A DNA stretch of 64,000 nucleotides from Janthinobacterium saanense (GTDB lineage: Bacteria; Pseudomonadota; Gammaproteobacteria; Burkholderiales; Burkholderiaceae_D). A model generated the notes under the pieces. That model did no database searches, was not told the DNA's origin, and worked only from the letters and a program-made list of their open reading frames with translations. The position numbers were made by a program, and so were the translations under genes. Where the stretch lies: contig NZ_JACHCI010000012.1 of assembly GCF_014200675.1 (NCBI RefSeq), forward strand, positions 2,400-66,399. Reading direction: 5' to 3'. Numbering within the stretch: the first letter of the stretch is position 1; each line of letters begins with the position of its first letter. Of this stretch, positions 29,395 to 38,820 are shown piece by piece.

Positions 29395-30375
29395 TTATTT
29401 CTTTGCCGCTGCCGGGCCGGGGGAAGGCGCAGCAACTGGCGGCGCACCGTTCGCCACCCCGGCGGCTACTGCCTGCGGGGTCGTGGCGCCGGTTGCCGGC
29501 AAGTCCATCGCCGAACCATCGCGCAGAACATTTTCTTCCGTGCGTTTGTTCATGACGATGATGCTGATGCGCCGGTTGATGGGATTGAACGGGTCCAGCT
29601 TGTCGAGGTGAGCGGCTGAACCGAGGCCCACCACGCGCAACACCTTCTCTTCACTCATGCCGCCGATAATCAATTCACGCCGCGAAGCATTCGCGCGGTC
29701 GGCCGACAATTCCCAGTTGCTGTAGCCGGCATCGCTCATGTAAGGCGTCGAATCCGTGTGGCCCGACAGGCCGATACGGTTCGGCACTTCATTCAGGACC
29801 GAGCCGATGGCGTGCAGGATTTCTTTCGTGTACGGCTGCAGATTGGCGTTCGCCAGCGCAAACATGGGGCGGTTCTGCTCATCGACGATCTGGATGCGCA
29901 AACCTTCGCTGGTGATATCGAGCAGCAGCTGGTTCTTGTATTTTTTCAGCAGCGGATTGGCGTCGATGGTCGCTTCGATGCGCGCCTTGAGCGCCTGCAA
30001 ACGGCGTCCTTCTTCACGCTCGAGCGCGGCCTTGGCCGAGTTCAGGTCGTATTCCTTGCGCTGGTTGCTTTCGGCGCCCTTGCGCACTTCGCCATCCTTG
30101 CGCGTGAAGTCCTGGCCACCGCCCTGTATCACGGAATTGCTTTCGCCACTGCCGGAACCACCGGCCATCGCCACCTTCAGCGGTGTCTTGAAGAATTCGG
30201 AAATGCCGTTCAAATCGCCCTTGGAGGTGGAACCCAGCAGCCACATCAGCAGAAAAAAGGCCATCATGGCCGTGACAAAGTCGGCGTAGGCGATTTTCCA
30301 CGCCCCGCCATGATGTCCGCCAGAAGTCTTCTTGATGCGCTTGACGATAATCGGGCGCATGCCTTCGTCAGCCAT
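29395..30375 (-). CDS. motB: Flagellar motor stator protein MotB
   Basis: MotB anchors the stator to peptidoglycan and helps conduct ions. The 326-aa protein has a single TM segment near the N-terminus with the ion-binding Asp32 (YADFVTAMMAFF), a plug region, an OmpA-like peptidoglycan-binding domain (LSGHTDSTPY...NWELSADRANASRRELI) and an Ala/Pro-rich tail. It follows motA with 58 bases between. The motif suits proton-driven stators, although this is inference. Confidence 0.95.
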   Translation of the reverse strand: MADEGMRPIIVKRIKKTSGGHHGGAWKIAYADFVTAMMAFFLLMWLLGSTSKGDLNGISEFFKTPLKVAMAGGSGSGESNSVIQGGGQDFTRKDGEVRKGAESNQRKEYDLNSAKAALEREEGRRLQALKARIEATIDANPLLKKYKNQLLLDITSEGLRIQIVDEQNRPMFALANANLQPYTKEILHAIGSVLNEVPNRIGLSGHTDSTPYMSDAGYSNWELSADRANASRRELIIGGMSEEKVLRVVGLGSAAHLDKLDPFNPINRRISIIVMNKRTEENVLRDGSAMDLPATGATTPQAVAAGVANGAPPVAAPSPGPAAAKK

Positions 30376-30433
30376 GGCATCTCCCTTCCTGGTACAGCGA
30401 TAGACTCATGTTATCCAAACGTGTTTTCACTGC

Positions 30434-31294
30434 TTACTTCGTTTTCGATTTCTTGATGTGTTCTTCGAGCTCATTGAAGGTCGGTCGCTCGGTCGAGAAC
30501 AGCACTTTGCGGCCAAATTCGACGGCCAGGGCCGGGGCATAACCGTTCAGGCTGGCCAGCAGGGTGACTTTCACGCACTGGAACATCTTGCTCGACTCTT
30601 CCAGCTTTTGTTCCAGCAAGCCCGCCAGCGGGCCGACAAAACCATACGCCAGCAAGATGCCGAGGAAGGTGCCGACCAGCGCGTGCGCGATCAGCATGCC
30701 CAGTTCGGATGGCGGAATGCCCACCGATTCCATGGTATGCACTACGCCCATCACGGCGGCGACGATACCGAAGGCGGGCAAGCCATCGCCCACCTTGGCG
30801 ATCACGTGGGCCGGCACGGCGCCTTCGTGATGGTGGGTTTCAATTTCGTTGTCCATCAGATTTTCGATCTGGAAGGCGTCCATATTGCCCGACACCATCA
30901 GACGCAGATAATCGGTCATGAATTCGATCACGTGATGGTCGGCCAGCACGGCCGGATATTTGGAAAACAGCGGGCTTTCTTCCGGTTTGTCGATATCGCC
31001 TTCGATCGACATCAAGCCTTCCTTGCGCACCTTGCTGAGCACTTCGAACAGCAGCGACATCAGCTCCATATACAGTTCTTTGGTGTAGCGCGAACCCTTG
31101 AACAGGCTGGGCAAGGCAGCCAGGGTGGCCTTGATGGCCTTGTTATTATTACCAACAAGGAAGGCGCCCAGCGCCGCGCCGCCGATCATCAGCAGTTCGA
31201 TCGGCTGGAACAGCGCCGCCAGGTGGCCACCCGCCAGCGCGAAGCCGCCAAAAACCGAGGCGCAGACGACGATGTATCCGATTATGACTAACAA
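30434..31294 (-). CDS. motA: Flagellar motor stator protein MotA
   Basis: MotA surrounds MotB in the stator and generates torque. The 286-aa protein has four TM segments (two near the N-terminus, two at about 170-190 and 200-222) and the large cytoplasmic loop. The conserved proline sits in DGLPAFGIVAAVMG. The C-terminus is lysine-rich. It is the first gene of the mot-che run, with a 215-bp gap to the methyltransferase gene upstream. Confidence 0.95.
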   Translation of the reverse strand: MLVIIGYIVVCASVFGGFALAGGHLAALFQPIELLMIGGAALGAFLVGNNNKAIKATLAALPSLFKGSRYTKELYMELMSLLFEVLSKVRKEGLMSIEGDIDKPEESPLFSKYPAVLADHHVIEFMTDYLRLMVSGNMDAFQIENLMDNEIETHHHEGAVPAHVIAKVGDGLPAFGIVAAVMGVVHTMESVGIPPSELGMLIAHALVGTFLGILLAYGFVGPLAGLLEQKLEESSKMFQCVKVTLLASLNGYAPALAVEFGRKVLFSTERPTFNELEEHIKKSKTK

Positions 31295-31509
31295 GTGCCC
31301 TGACTCCCCAAAGTGGCCGGGCCTCAGCGCCCGGCATGTTCAAACCGGCCCCGGTGGCTGGCGGCGATGCCGCGGCGGAGGCCGGCGGCAAATGTGACTG
31401 AAGGTAGATAGAAACGGCTTGCATTTCAACGCACTTCGACAAAAATGCCGTGTAGAACTACAATAACGTGAGATTGTCCTCTGAGCAAGCAAATAACGCA
31501 GACAATTGC

Positions 31510-32271
31510 TTAAAAGCACCATATGTAAAGCAAGGGACCGCCCTCTGTGGTGACTATGGTCTTATCGGGCGCGCGGGCCGTAATCTTGAATTCGTAACTA
31601 AGAAGCATACTTCCAGGCAACATCTCTGCCTCGGCCTTGCTCCACAGCGCCGCCATGACCGCCGGCGACAGGTAGGCAAACACCACCTCATAATCGGCAA
31701 AATCAAGTTCCTCGTAGTCGCCGCGCACAAAATGCGCGCGGTTGCCGGACAGGCGTGCGCGCAGCCGGCTCAGCAGCCAAGGCAAGGGCGCCAGCTCGAT
31801 GCCCGTCACCTGCGCGTCAAGCCGGCGCCGTGACAAATCGAGCACCAGCCCGCCCAGGCCGCTGCCGATATCGATCAGGCGTACGCCGGGTCTATCCTGC
31901 ACCAGTTCGGCAACCGCCCGCCACACTCTTGGGCCCGAGGGGTAAAACGGCACTTGCGTGCGGAAGGTGGACCAGTACAGGCTCAGCAAAAAAATGAAGG
32001 CCAGCAGGAACAGCACGGGCGGCAAGTCCAGCCAGCTCGCCGCCAGCAGCGCGGGCGCAAACAGCAGGCCGATCGCCCACCACCAGCGCGCCAGTCCCGC
32101 GCGCCAGGCCAGCAGCGCGGCAAGCATACCCTGCAGAACGGCCACGGCCAGCAGCGGCAAAGCCAGACCGGCACGCGCCAGGCCATACACGAGCAGCAGC
32201 ATCAGGAGAAAGGCCAGCACCTGGATCAGGAGTGCCTTGAGCGCGGGCGCCCGCAGGATTTGTTGCAGCAT
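31510..32271 (-). CDS. Membrane-anchored class I SAM methyltransferase
   Basis: This 253-aa protein has four predicted membrane helices (about residues 13-34, 37-57, 62-80 and 84-102). A cytoplasmic Rossmann methyltransferase domain follows, with motif [11 protein letters not shown] (about 132-141) and a later acidic/aromatic [11 protein letters not shown] segment. The target is unknown. It lies between flhC, from which it is separated by a strong terminator, and motA. No clear ribosome-binding site precedes the ATG. It is not the CheR, LafA or FliB type. Confidence 0.75.
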   Translation of the reverse strand: MLQQILRAPALKALLIQVLAFLLMLLLVYGLARAGLALPLLAVAVLQGMLAALLAWRAGLARWWWAIGLLFAPALLAASWLDLPPVLFLLAFIFLLSLYWSTFRTQVPFYPSGPRVWRAVAELVQDRPGVRLIDIGSGLGGLVLDLSRRRLDAQVTGIELAPLPWLLSRLRARLSGNRAHFVRGDYEELDFADYEVVFAYLSPAVMAALWSKAEAEMLPGSMLLSYEFKITARAPDKTIVTTEGGPLLYIWCF

Positions 32272-32314
32272 GGGCAGAATGGCAGACGAAAGCGCCAGTG
32301 TAAGCGAAAGTGCA

Positions 32315-32353
32315 ACAAAAAAGCCGGAAGCACTGCGTGAGTGGTTCCGGCTT
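32315..32353 (-). terminator. Rho-independent terminator after flhC
   Basis: AAGCCGGAA (32321-32329) and TTCCGGCTT (32345-32353) form the stem; the minus strand continues into T-rich sequence. It separates flhDC from the methyltransferase gene. Confidence 0.85.
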
Positions 32354-32402
32354 TGAGCTATCCTTGACTACGGATAAGAAAGTGAGGGTGAAAGCAAGTG
32401 CG

Positions 32403-32963
32403 TCAGGCTGCCAGGCTGGTCGGGGCGGCGGCCGCTTCATCGCGGGCTTTCTTGGTCTTGCCGGCACGCGAAGGCATATGGCACAGGCCGCAGACATAAT
32501 CGGCATTCAAGTCCAGGCAATTGACGACGAATTTGCCGTTGCACTTGCCACAAGGCGCCATGTCGAGCATCTTGCTGCTGAAAAAGCGGACCAGCGTCCA
32601 GGCGCGCGTCAGCGACAGCAGCGGCTCTTCGCCCGGTTCCGGCGGCATTTGTTCCAGATACAACTGGTAGGCTTTCATCACCGCCTCGATACCGGTGGCG
32701 CCGGCGTGGTCAACGAGGAATTTATGGATATTGATGAACAGCGAGGAATGGATATTCGGTTGCCAGGTGAGGAACCAGTCCGTGGAAAACGGCAGCATGC
32801 CCTTGGGAGGCGATACGCCCTTCAATTCCTTGTACAGGTTCAACAGGCGCTCGCGCGACAGCGAGACTTCGGTTTCCAGCAGTTGCAAACGGGCGCCTAG
32901 CTGTATCAGTTCGATGGCGAGCTGGATTTCCTGCGCTTCCGATACGACACTTTTCTTGGCCAT
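32403..32963 (-). CDS. flhC: Flagellar transcriptional activator FlhC
   Basis: FlhC and FlhD form the FlhD4C2 master activator of class 2 flagellar genes. The 186-aa protein has C138, C141, C158 and C161, the four zinc ligands of FlhC, in PCGKC and CGLC. The C-terminal tail is Ala/Lys-rich. It follows flhD by 44 bases. No other flagellar structural genes are within the window. Confidence 0.95.
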   Translation of the reverse strand: MAKKSVVSEAQEIQLAIELIQLGARLQLLETEVSLSRERLLNLYKELKGVSPPKGMLPFSTDWFLTWQPNIHSSLFINIHKFLVDHAGATGIEAVMKAYQLYLEQMPPEPGEEPLLSLTRAWTLVRFFSSKMLDMAPCGKCNGKFVVNCLDLNADYVCGLCHMPSRAGKTKKARDEAAAAPTSLAA

Positions 32964-33007
32964 GCTGTGTGCTCCGCTACTGGTCTGACGTGAAAACGAG
33001 GGGACGA

Positions 33008-33331
33008 TCAGGCGATCTCTTCGACGCCCTGGCCTGCCATCAGGATGGCGGCATGCGACTGGGCCAGCGTACGGTCTTTATTGTAGTTGGTCAACATCGA
33101 CAGGATGGCGCTGTCGTCAAAACGGAAGCGGGCCAGCATCATGTTGCCGCCTGCCAGTTTCAGGATCTGGGCGTTGCTCATGCCTTCGATCAAGTCGGCG
33201 ATGTCGGCGGAGATGCCGAGACGGAAAATGGCAGTGACCTTATCGGCACGGATCATTTGCTGCGCCAGCATCAGATAGCTCAGGTTGGCATCGCGAATCT
33301 CGGCCATCATATCGTTAGCAGTCATTTCCAT
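33008..33331 (-). CDS. flhD: Flagellar transcriptional regulator FlhD
   Basis: FlhD is the partner of FlhC in the master activator. The 107-aa protein shows the conserved DANLSYLMLAQQMIRADK helix and the C-terminal region NNAQILKLAGG-like core. It starts the flhDC unit. The 575-bp upstream region holds a perfect 19-bp palindrome and AT-rich repeats, suggesting strong regulation. The start MEMTAND is supported by GGAGATG upstream. Confidence 0.95.
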   Translation of the reverse strand: MEMTANDMMAEIRDANLSYLMLAQQMIRADKVTAIFRLGISADIADLIEGMSNAQILKLAGGNMMLARFRFDDSAILSMLTNYNKDRTLAQSHAAILMAGQGVEEIA

Positions 33332-33461
33332 CTCCTCAATCCGTTGAATTCAGCTGGCGGGTGGTGTGTTGCCAGTGAGATACATTCTGAGGGAGCAACA
33401 TCAAATGCAACAGAGGCGCAGCACTGTATTTTTCGTCGGGAAATAGGAAATAGGATCGTAG

Positions 33462-33480
33462 GTGTTTGTCTGACAAACAC
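33462..33480. promoter_or_regulatory. Perfect 19-bp palindrome, candidate operator
   Basis: GTGTTTGTCTGACAAACAC has nine-base arms around a central T, about 130 bp upstream of flhD. The TTGTC-N-GACAA core resembles sites of FadR-type GntR regulators. It could regulate flhDC or, less likely, kynU. Confidence 0.6.
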
Positions 33481-33601
33481 TACTCGATCAGGGTCGCACG
33501 CCCGTAAAAGCGTGGAAAAGAGGCGGTGAAAGAATCAAATTTTCCTGACTTTCTGACAGCGCTTAACATCACTTTTTTACAACAGCTTGACCTGAATCAA
33601 G

Positions 33602-33634
33602 CCGTTTCACACCATATAACGACAGATGAAACGG
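33602..33634. repeat. Inverted repeat CCGTTTCA/TGAAACGG
   Basis: Eight-base perfect arms are separated by 17 nt. The spacing is long for a terminator, and no clear T-tract follows directly. It may be a second operator or a weak structure. Confidence 0.4.
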
Positions 33635-33635
33635 G

Positions 33636-33757
33636 AACTTGAGGCTTTTTTACAAAATATTTCAAAAATATTGCAGAAGGATTTCCCCTTGTCTAAACCG
33701 GTTACGGCCCCTGCCTGGAAAACTTGAGGGTTTTTTGAAAATATTTTGAAAAAACTT
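33636..33757. repeat. Two AT-rich direct repeats with AACTTGAGG core
   Basis: AACTTGAGGCTTTTTTAC...AAATATTT starts at 33636 and AACTTGAGGGTTTTTTGA...AAATATTT starts at 33721. The copies are 85 bp apart, close to eight helical turns, and both end in A/T-rich stretches. Confidence 0.6.
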
Positions 33758-33906
33758 CACATTTTTTCCTGACGCCCCACAAATGCCCTTCTTTTCGCTC
33801 AAGACGACGCCAAAAAAGCGGCACAGCAGCCCATACTTGCTACACTTCCGTTCCCGCATGGCTGGGTCAAACAGGACGAAACCATGCTATCCAGACAAGT
33901 ATCGAC

Positions 33907-35169
33907 ATGAAAGCCACCATGATTTCACAACATGACTGCAGCGCGCGCGACCTCGATGACGCGCTGGCGCCCTTGCGCCGCCAGTTCGACCTGCCTTCCG
34001 GTGTCATCTATCTTGACGGCAACTCGCTGGGCGCCCGCCCCAGCGCCGCCCTGGCCCGCGCCCAGTACGTCATCGCCGCCGAATGGGGCACGGACCTGAT
34101 CCGCAGCTGGAATACGGCGGGCTGGTTCGACATGCCCAAACGCCTGGGCGACCGCCTGGCGCCGCTGATCGGCGCCGAGGCTGGCGAAGTGGTGATCACC
34201 GACACTACCTCGATCAATCTGTTCAAGGCCCTGGCCGCCGCGCTGCAAATGCAAGCCGGCGATGCTCAGCGCGCAGAGCGCCGCGTGATCGTCAGCGAGC
34301 GCAGCAACTTCCCTACCGACTTATATATGGCGCAAGGCCTGGCTGCCTGGCTGGACCGTGGCTACAGCCTGCGCCTGGTGGACGACCCGGCCGAACTGGC
34401 GACCGCCATCGATGCCGATTGCGCCGTCGCGATGTTGACGCACGTCAACTACCGCACTGGTTACCAGCACGATATGGCCACCGTCAGCGGCCACTGCCAT
34501 GCGCAAGGCGCGCTGGCCCTGTGGGACCTGGCCCATTCGGCCGGCGCCGTGCCGCTGGACTTGAACGCCGATGGCGCCGACCTGGCCGTCGGCTGCACCT
34601 ATAAATACCTGAACGGCGGCCCCGGCGCGCCCGCCTTCATCTGGGTGCCAGCCAGACACCAGGCCCGCTTCCGCCAACCGTTATCAGGCTGGTGGGGCCA
34701 TGCCGCGCCCTTCGCCATGGAGCCCGGCTTTGCGCCAGCCGATGGCATAGGCCGCGCCCTGTGCGGCACCCAACCCATCGTCTCGCTGGCCCTGGTCGAA
34801 TGCGGCCTCGATATCTTCGCGCAAACGACCATGGAAGCGATACGCCGCAAATCGCTGGCCCTGACCGACCTGTTTATCAGCCTGGTCGAACAGCGCTGCG
34901 CCAGCCATCCACTGGGCCTGGTCACGCCACGCGAGCATGCACGGCGCGGCAGCCAGGTCAGCTTCACGCATCCGCATGGCTATAGCGTGATGCAAGCCCT
35001 GATCGCGCGCGGCGTGATCGGCGATTACCGCGAACCGGCCATCATGCGCTTCGGCTTCACGCCGCTGTACACCAGCTTTACCGATGTGTGGGATGCAGTC
35101 GAGATCCTGCGCGACATCCTCGACACCCAAGCCTACGATATCGCCGCCAAGCGCGATACCGTAACGTAA
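33907..35169 (+). CDS. kynU: Kynureninase
   Basis: KynU cleaves kynurenine to anthranilate and alanine with pyridoxal phosphate. The 420-aa protein contains LDGNSLGA near the N-terminus, a substrate-binding helix (NFPTDLYM) and PLP Lys233 in [14 protein letters not shown]. An alternative ATG four codons downstream is equally good, since no clear ribosome-binding site is visible. It is the first gene of a kynurenine pathway unit with kynA downstream. Confidence 0.94.
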   Translation: MKATMISQHDCSARDLDDALAPLRRQFDLPSGVIYLDGNSLGARPSAALARAQYVIAAEWGTDLIRSWNTAGWFDMPKRLGDRLAPLIGAEAGEVVITDTTSINLFKALAAALQMQAGDAQRAERRVIVSERSNFPTDLYMAQGLAAWLDRGYSLRLVDDPAELATAIDADCAVAMLTHVNYRTGYQHDMATVSGHCHAQGALALWDLAHSAGAVPLDLNADGADLAVGCTYKYLNGGPGAPAFIWVPARHQARFRQPLSGWWGHAAPFAMEPGFAPADGIGRALCGTQPIVSLALVECGLDIFAQTTMEAIRRKSLALTDLFISLVEQRCASHPLGLVTPREHARRGSQVSFTHPHGYSVMQALIARGVIGDYREPAIMRFGFTPLYTSFTDVWDAVEILRDILDTQAYDIAAKRDTVT

Positions 35170-35195
35170 GCCCGTCACCTGAACCCGGATACCCC

Positions 35196-36068
35196 ATGAA
35201 CGACGACAATAAAAAAAGCGGCTGCCCCATGCATGGTGGCCAGCAGGACGCGCAGTGGCATGGCGCGCAGATGGATTTCAGCAAATCGATGAGTTATGGC
35301 GACTATCTGGCGCTGGACCGCATCCTGACGGCCCAGCATCCGCTGTCGCCGAACCACAATGAAATGCTGTTCATCGTGCAGCACCAGACCAGCGAACTGT
35401 GGATGAAGCTGATGCTGCACGAGATGCACGCCGTGCGCAGCAATCTGCAAAGCGGCGACCTGCCGCCCGCCTTCAAGATGCTGGCCCGCGTGGCCCGCAT
35501 CATGGACCAGCTGGTGCATGCCTGGGACGTGCTGGCGACCATGACGCCGCCCGAATACACGGCCATCCGGCCTTACCTGGGCGCCTCGTCGGGCTTCCAG
35601 TCCTACCAGTACCGCGAAATCGAATTCATCCTGGGGAACAAGAACGCCGCCCTGCTGAATGTGCACACCACGGCGCCGGACGCTTATGCGACACTCGACA
35701 GCGCCCTGCGCACGCCATCCGTCTACGACGAATCAGTCCAGCTGCTGGCGCGCAACGGCTTGCACATCGCGCCCGAGCGCCTGAATGCCGACTGGACCCT
35801 GCCGACGACATCGGACGACACGGTCAAGGCAGCCTGGCTGGAAGTCTACCGCGACCCATCGAAATACTGGGCCCTGTACGAACTGGCTGAAAAGCTGGTC
35901 GACCTGGAAACGGCCTTCCGCTTCTGGCGCTTCCGCCACGTCACCACGGTAGAACGCATCATCGGCTTCAAGACCGGCACGGGCGGCACCGAAGGCGTGT
36001 CCTACCTGCGCAAGATGCTCGACGTGGTGTTATTCCCTGAACTCTTCGCCTTACGCACCGAACTATAA
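35196..36068 (+). CDS. kynA: Tryptophan 2,3-dioxygenase
   Basis: KynA uses heme and O2 to open tryptophan to N-formylkynurenine. The 290-aa protein carries the signature [18 protein letters not shown] (about residues 50-67) and the C-terminal [20 protein letters not shown], both heme/substrate regions. The start MNDDNKKSG is chosen over an overlapping earlier Met. It lies 26 bases after kynU and 9 bases before the RBBP9-type hydrolase. Confidence 0.95.
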   Translation: MNDDNKKSGCPMHGGQQDAQWHGAQMDFSKSMSYGDYLALDRILTAQHPLSPNHNEMLFIVQHQTSELWMKLMLHEMHAVRSNLQSGDLPPAFKMLARVARIMDQLVHAWDVLATMTPPEYTAIRPYLGASSGFQSYQYREIEFILGNKNAALLNVHTTAPDAYATLDSALRTPSVYDESVQLLARNGLHIAPERLNADWTLPTTSDDTVKAAWLEVYRDPSKYWALYELAEKLVDLETAFRFWRFRHVTTVERIIGFKTGTGGTEGVSYLRKMLDVVLFPELFALRTEL

Positions 36069-36077
36069 GGAGCAGCC

Positions 36078-36623
36078 ATGTCCCCTCTCGTCCTGACCCT
36101 GCCTGGCCTGTGGAACTCCGGCCCGCAGCACTGGCAAAGCCACTGGGAAGCGCGCCATCCGCAATGGTCGCGGGTGCAGCAGGGCGAGTGGCAGACGCCT
36201 GACAAGGATGACTGGGTGGCGGCGCTGGACCAGGCGATTGCCGCCTGCCCGCGCCCACCCGTGCTGGCTGCGCATAGCCTGGGCTGCGCCCTGGTCGCCC
36301 ACTGGGCGGCCAGCGGCTCGCCGCACAGGATCGCCGGCGCCTTGCTGGTCGCTCCCAGCGACGTGGATGCGCCATCCTATCCGGCCGGCACCACCGGTTT
36401 TACGCCGATGCCGCTGCAAGCGCTGCCCTTTCCATCGCTGGTGGTCGCCAGCGGCGATGACCCCTACGTCAGCTTTGCACAGGCGCGCGCCTTTGCGCAA
36501 GCCTGGGGCAGCGACCTGACGATGATAGGCGACGCCGGCCATATCAATGGCGACGCCGGCTATGGCCCCTGGCCGGAAGGCGAGCAGCTGCTGCTGGACT
36601 TTTGCGCCGCCCACCAGGCGTGA
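36078..36623 (+). CDS. RBBP9/YdeN-family serine hydrolase
   Basis: This 181-aa alpha/beta hydrolase has the nucleophile Ser67 (AHSLGC), a likely Asp at 127 or 128 and His155 (DAGHINGDAG). That C-terminal pattern is typical of the RBBP9/YdeN family. It follows kynA by 9 bases and shares its strand, so it probably belongs to the kynurenine unit. The kynB formamidase usual in bacterial kyn operons (a different, metal-dependent fold) is not present here; this enzyme could supply formamidase activity, but that is speculation. Confidence 0.8.
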   Translation: MSPLVLTLPGLWNSGPQHWQSHWEARHPQWSRVQQGEWQTPDKDDWVAALDQAIAACPRPPVLAAHSLGCALVAHWAASGSPHRIAGALLVAPSDVDAPSYPAGTTGFTPMPLQALPFPSLVVASGDDPYVSFAQARAFAQAWGSDLTMIGDAGHINGDAGYGPWPEGEQLLLDFCAAHQA

Positions 36624-36720
36624 AGCGGCGACGCACACGATAGGCGCGTATTTGCACCCATCGGTGATCGCAGGCAGAATCATGCCCTTTCCACAAGGGC
36701 GCCCCGGCGCTGGCCTTTCG

Positions 36721-38799
36721 ATGAAACGTACGCTCCTGCCCCGCCTTTTGCCTTTGCTGTTCTGCGCCACCCTGGCCCACGCCGCCCCATTTTACGAGGG
36801 CAAAACCCTGGCCCACCCGGCCATCGATGCATCGCAGGATAGCGGCGCCGATATCGCCTTCATCAAGGAAAAGGATGGCGTCAACGGCTACTATTGCGAG
36901 TGCCGCAGCAGCGGCTCGAAAACCATGCTGCTCGACCGCTTCGGCAACGCCGCCATCCGCTCGGTGTTTTACGCCGCGCTGGACCGCGAGTCGGAGCACA
37001 GCGTGCAAACCATGCTGGTGCTGCTGCGCCAGGGCGACAGGAACGCACTGCGCGCCTATCGCTACGATCAACATTCAGGCAAATACAAACGCCTCGATGA
37101 TCTGCAGCCGGCGCTGGACCGCATCGCCGCGCAAAGCGCCTCGCCGAACGCCGGCCAGGTCAAGGCCGCACTGGCCAGGCTGGCGCCCATGGATTACAGC
37201 GTCACGCGGGGCAAGAGCGGTAATGCGGAGTTCGACGCCATCGACCATACGCAAGGCACCATCGCAGGTTATTACAACGATGAAAACAAGGCCGTGGCCG
37301 CTGGCGACAAGAATGTCATCACCTACAAAAAAAGCTTCCAGAAAAAGGGCGAACTGTATCTGACGGCCAGCTACGCCCTGTATGGCGAAATCGACGCGGA
37401 CACCCTGCCCAACTACCGCCTGTACCAGGTCACGTGGGAAGCGGCGCCGCAACAATACAAGGGCACTGAAGAAGGGCCGGCCGTTACCTACAGCCGGGCC
37501 TGGGATGACGGTTCGGTGATTGAGCACGGCCAGTACCGCAAGGGCAAGCGCGAAGGCTTGTGGGTGCGCGATAGCCTGCATGATGGCAAAACCAAAGGCA
37601 AATATGTCAACGGCTTGCCCGAGGGACCATGGCATATTGAAGGCCCGCAGCAAATCGAGGATGGCTTGTACCGCAATGGCAAGCGTGTAGGCCGCTGGAA
37701 TGTCGTCAACTATGCAGGCGCAGACGAAACGACAGGCTTTGACACCTATGTCGCCGACCAGTTGAACGGCCCGTCCGAGCGCAGCATGGGCGGCAAGCTG
37801 CTACAGCGCGGCGCCTTTGGCAACGGCCAGTACCAGGGGCCGTGGATCATGGAAGACGGCGCGGGCAGCTTTATCGATGGCCAGCGCGACGGGCCATGGC
37901 AACTCAATCTGAAAGACGGCGCCACGCAAAGCGTGAGCTTCGTCAAAGGCAAAAAACAGGGCGAGGCCATCGACCGGGACGCCCACGGTGCGCTACGCCT
38001 GCGCGATCATTACCAGGCCGACGTACTCGATGGCGCACGCACGCGCTATCTGGGGCCGGCAGGCAAGGAAGTCGTGGTCTACACGGCGACCTTCCGCAAT
38101 GGCCAGCTCGATGGGCGCGAACAGGCGTTCGATATTAGTGGCAACGGCAGCGGCAAGATCCTGCGCCTCGACATCCAATGGGACAACGGCAAGAAACAGG
38201 GACTCGATGCACGCTACTACCCGGACGGCAAACCGGAACGCCTGACCGTGATCGAGCGGGGCCGGCTGGCCGCACATCTGCGCGACTATTACCCGGATGG
38301 CAAGCTGCTCAACGATATCCACCGCTGCTATTTCACCGAATACGGCAGCGAGCGCGATGACGTGTGCGACTACCACCGCACCTACTTCCCGGACGGCAGC
38401 CCCGAATACGACTATGTCTTTTTATATGGCGACCGCCAGGAAGGCAAGACCTACTACAAGAACGGTAAAGTAAAAGAAGAATTGCTGGTCGACCGCGCGG
38501 CCGATACCTCGGCGTACAACACTTATTATGAGAGCGGCCAGCTGAAATGCACGGAACCGCGCCGTGGCCATGGCAATCGCACGGTCAATGGCAAAGCCAT
38601 GCAAAGCTATGGCGCTTCCAGCCGCGACGGCGACAGCATCTGCTACCACCCGAACGGCGTCATGGCCAGCATCCGCAGCTACAGCAAGCGCCTGGCACTC
38701 GATTGCGGCAAGAAGTTCGACGAAGCGGGCAAGCAAACCTATCCCGGCCCTGAAGGCTGCCCGCCACCGAAGAAAGTGATGTTCAACTTCAGCGAATAA
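36721..38799 (+). CDS. Large exported MORN-type repeat protein
   Basis: This 692-aa protein has a signal peptide (about residues 1-21, ending AHA). The mature part holds MORN/YwqK-like units (patterns such as DGSVIEHGQYRKGKREG, then KYVNGLPEG and NGKRVGRW), with G-x-x-G and aromatic spacing recurring to the C-terminus. Such repeats are usual in proteins that bind the membrane or act as scaffolds. No enzyme motif is seen. The start replaces a longer frame overlapping the hydrolase gene. Function is unknown. Confidence 0.75.
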   Translation: MKRTLLPRLLPLLFCATLAHAAPFYEGKTLAHPAIDASQDSGADIAFIKEKDGVNGYYCECRSSGSKTMLLDRFGNAAIRSVFYAALDRESEHSVQTMLVLLRQGDRNALRAYRYDQHSGKYKRLDDLQPALDRIAAQSASPNAGQVKAALARLAPMDYSVTRGKSGNAEFDAIDHTQGTIAGYYNDENKAVAAGDKNVITYKKSFQKKGELYLTASYALYGEIDADTLPNYRLYQVTWEAAPQQYKGTEEGPAVTYSRAWDDGSVIEHGQYRKGKREGLWVRDSLHDGKTKGKYVNGLPEGPWHIEGPQQIEDGLYRNGKRVGRWNVVNYAGADETTGFDTYVADQLNGPSERSMGGKLLQRGAFGNGQYQGPWIMEDGAGSFIDGQRDGPWQLNLKDGATQSVSFVKGKKQGEAIDRDAHGALRLRDHYQADVLDGARTRYLGPAGKEVVVYTATFRNGQLDGREQAFDISGNGSGKILRLDIQWDNGKKQGLDARYYPDGKPERLTVIERGRLAAHLRDYYPDGKLLNDIHRCYFTEYGSERDDVCDYHRTYFPDGSPEYDYVFLYGDRQEGKTYYKNGKVKEELLVDRAADTSAYNTYYESGQLKCTEPRRGHGNRTVNGKAMQSYGASSRDGDSICYHPNGVMASIRSYSKRLALDCGKKFDEAGKQTYPGPEGCPPPKKVMFNFSE

Positions 38800-38820
38800 T
38801 CAAACAATGCTGCCGGCAGA

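Larger units (their letters stand above)
33332..33906. other. Long divergent intergenic region between flhD and kynU
   Basis: This 575-bp stretch holds no convincing gene. A 65-codon open frame at 33662-33859 is rejected. It contains the palindrome at 33462, an inverted repeat CCGTTTCA/TGAAACGG at 33602-33634, an AT-rich pair of AACTTGAGG repeats, and the unidentified promoters of both divergent units. Confidence 0.75.

Noticed and set aside
33662..33859. Minus-strand 65-codon frame upstream of flhD
   Set aside because: AT-rich non-coding sequence, repeats and no ribosome-binding site.
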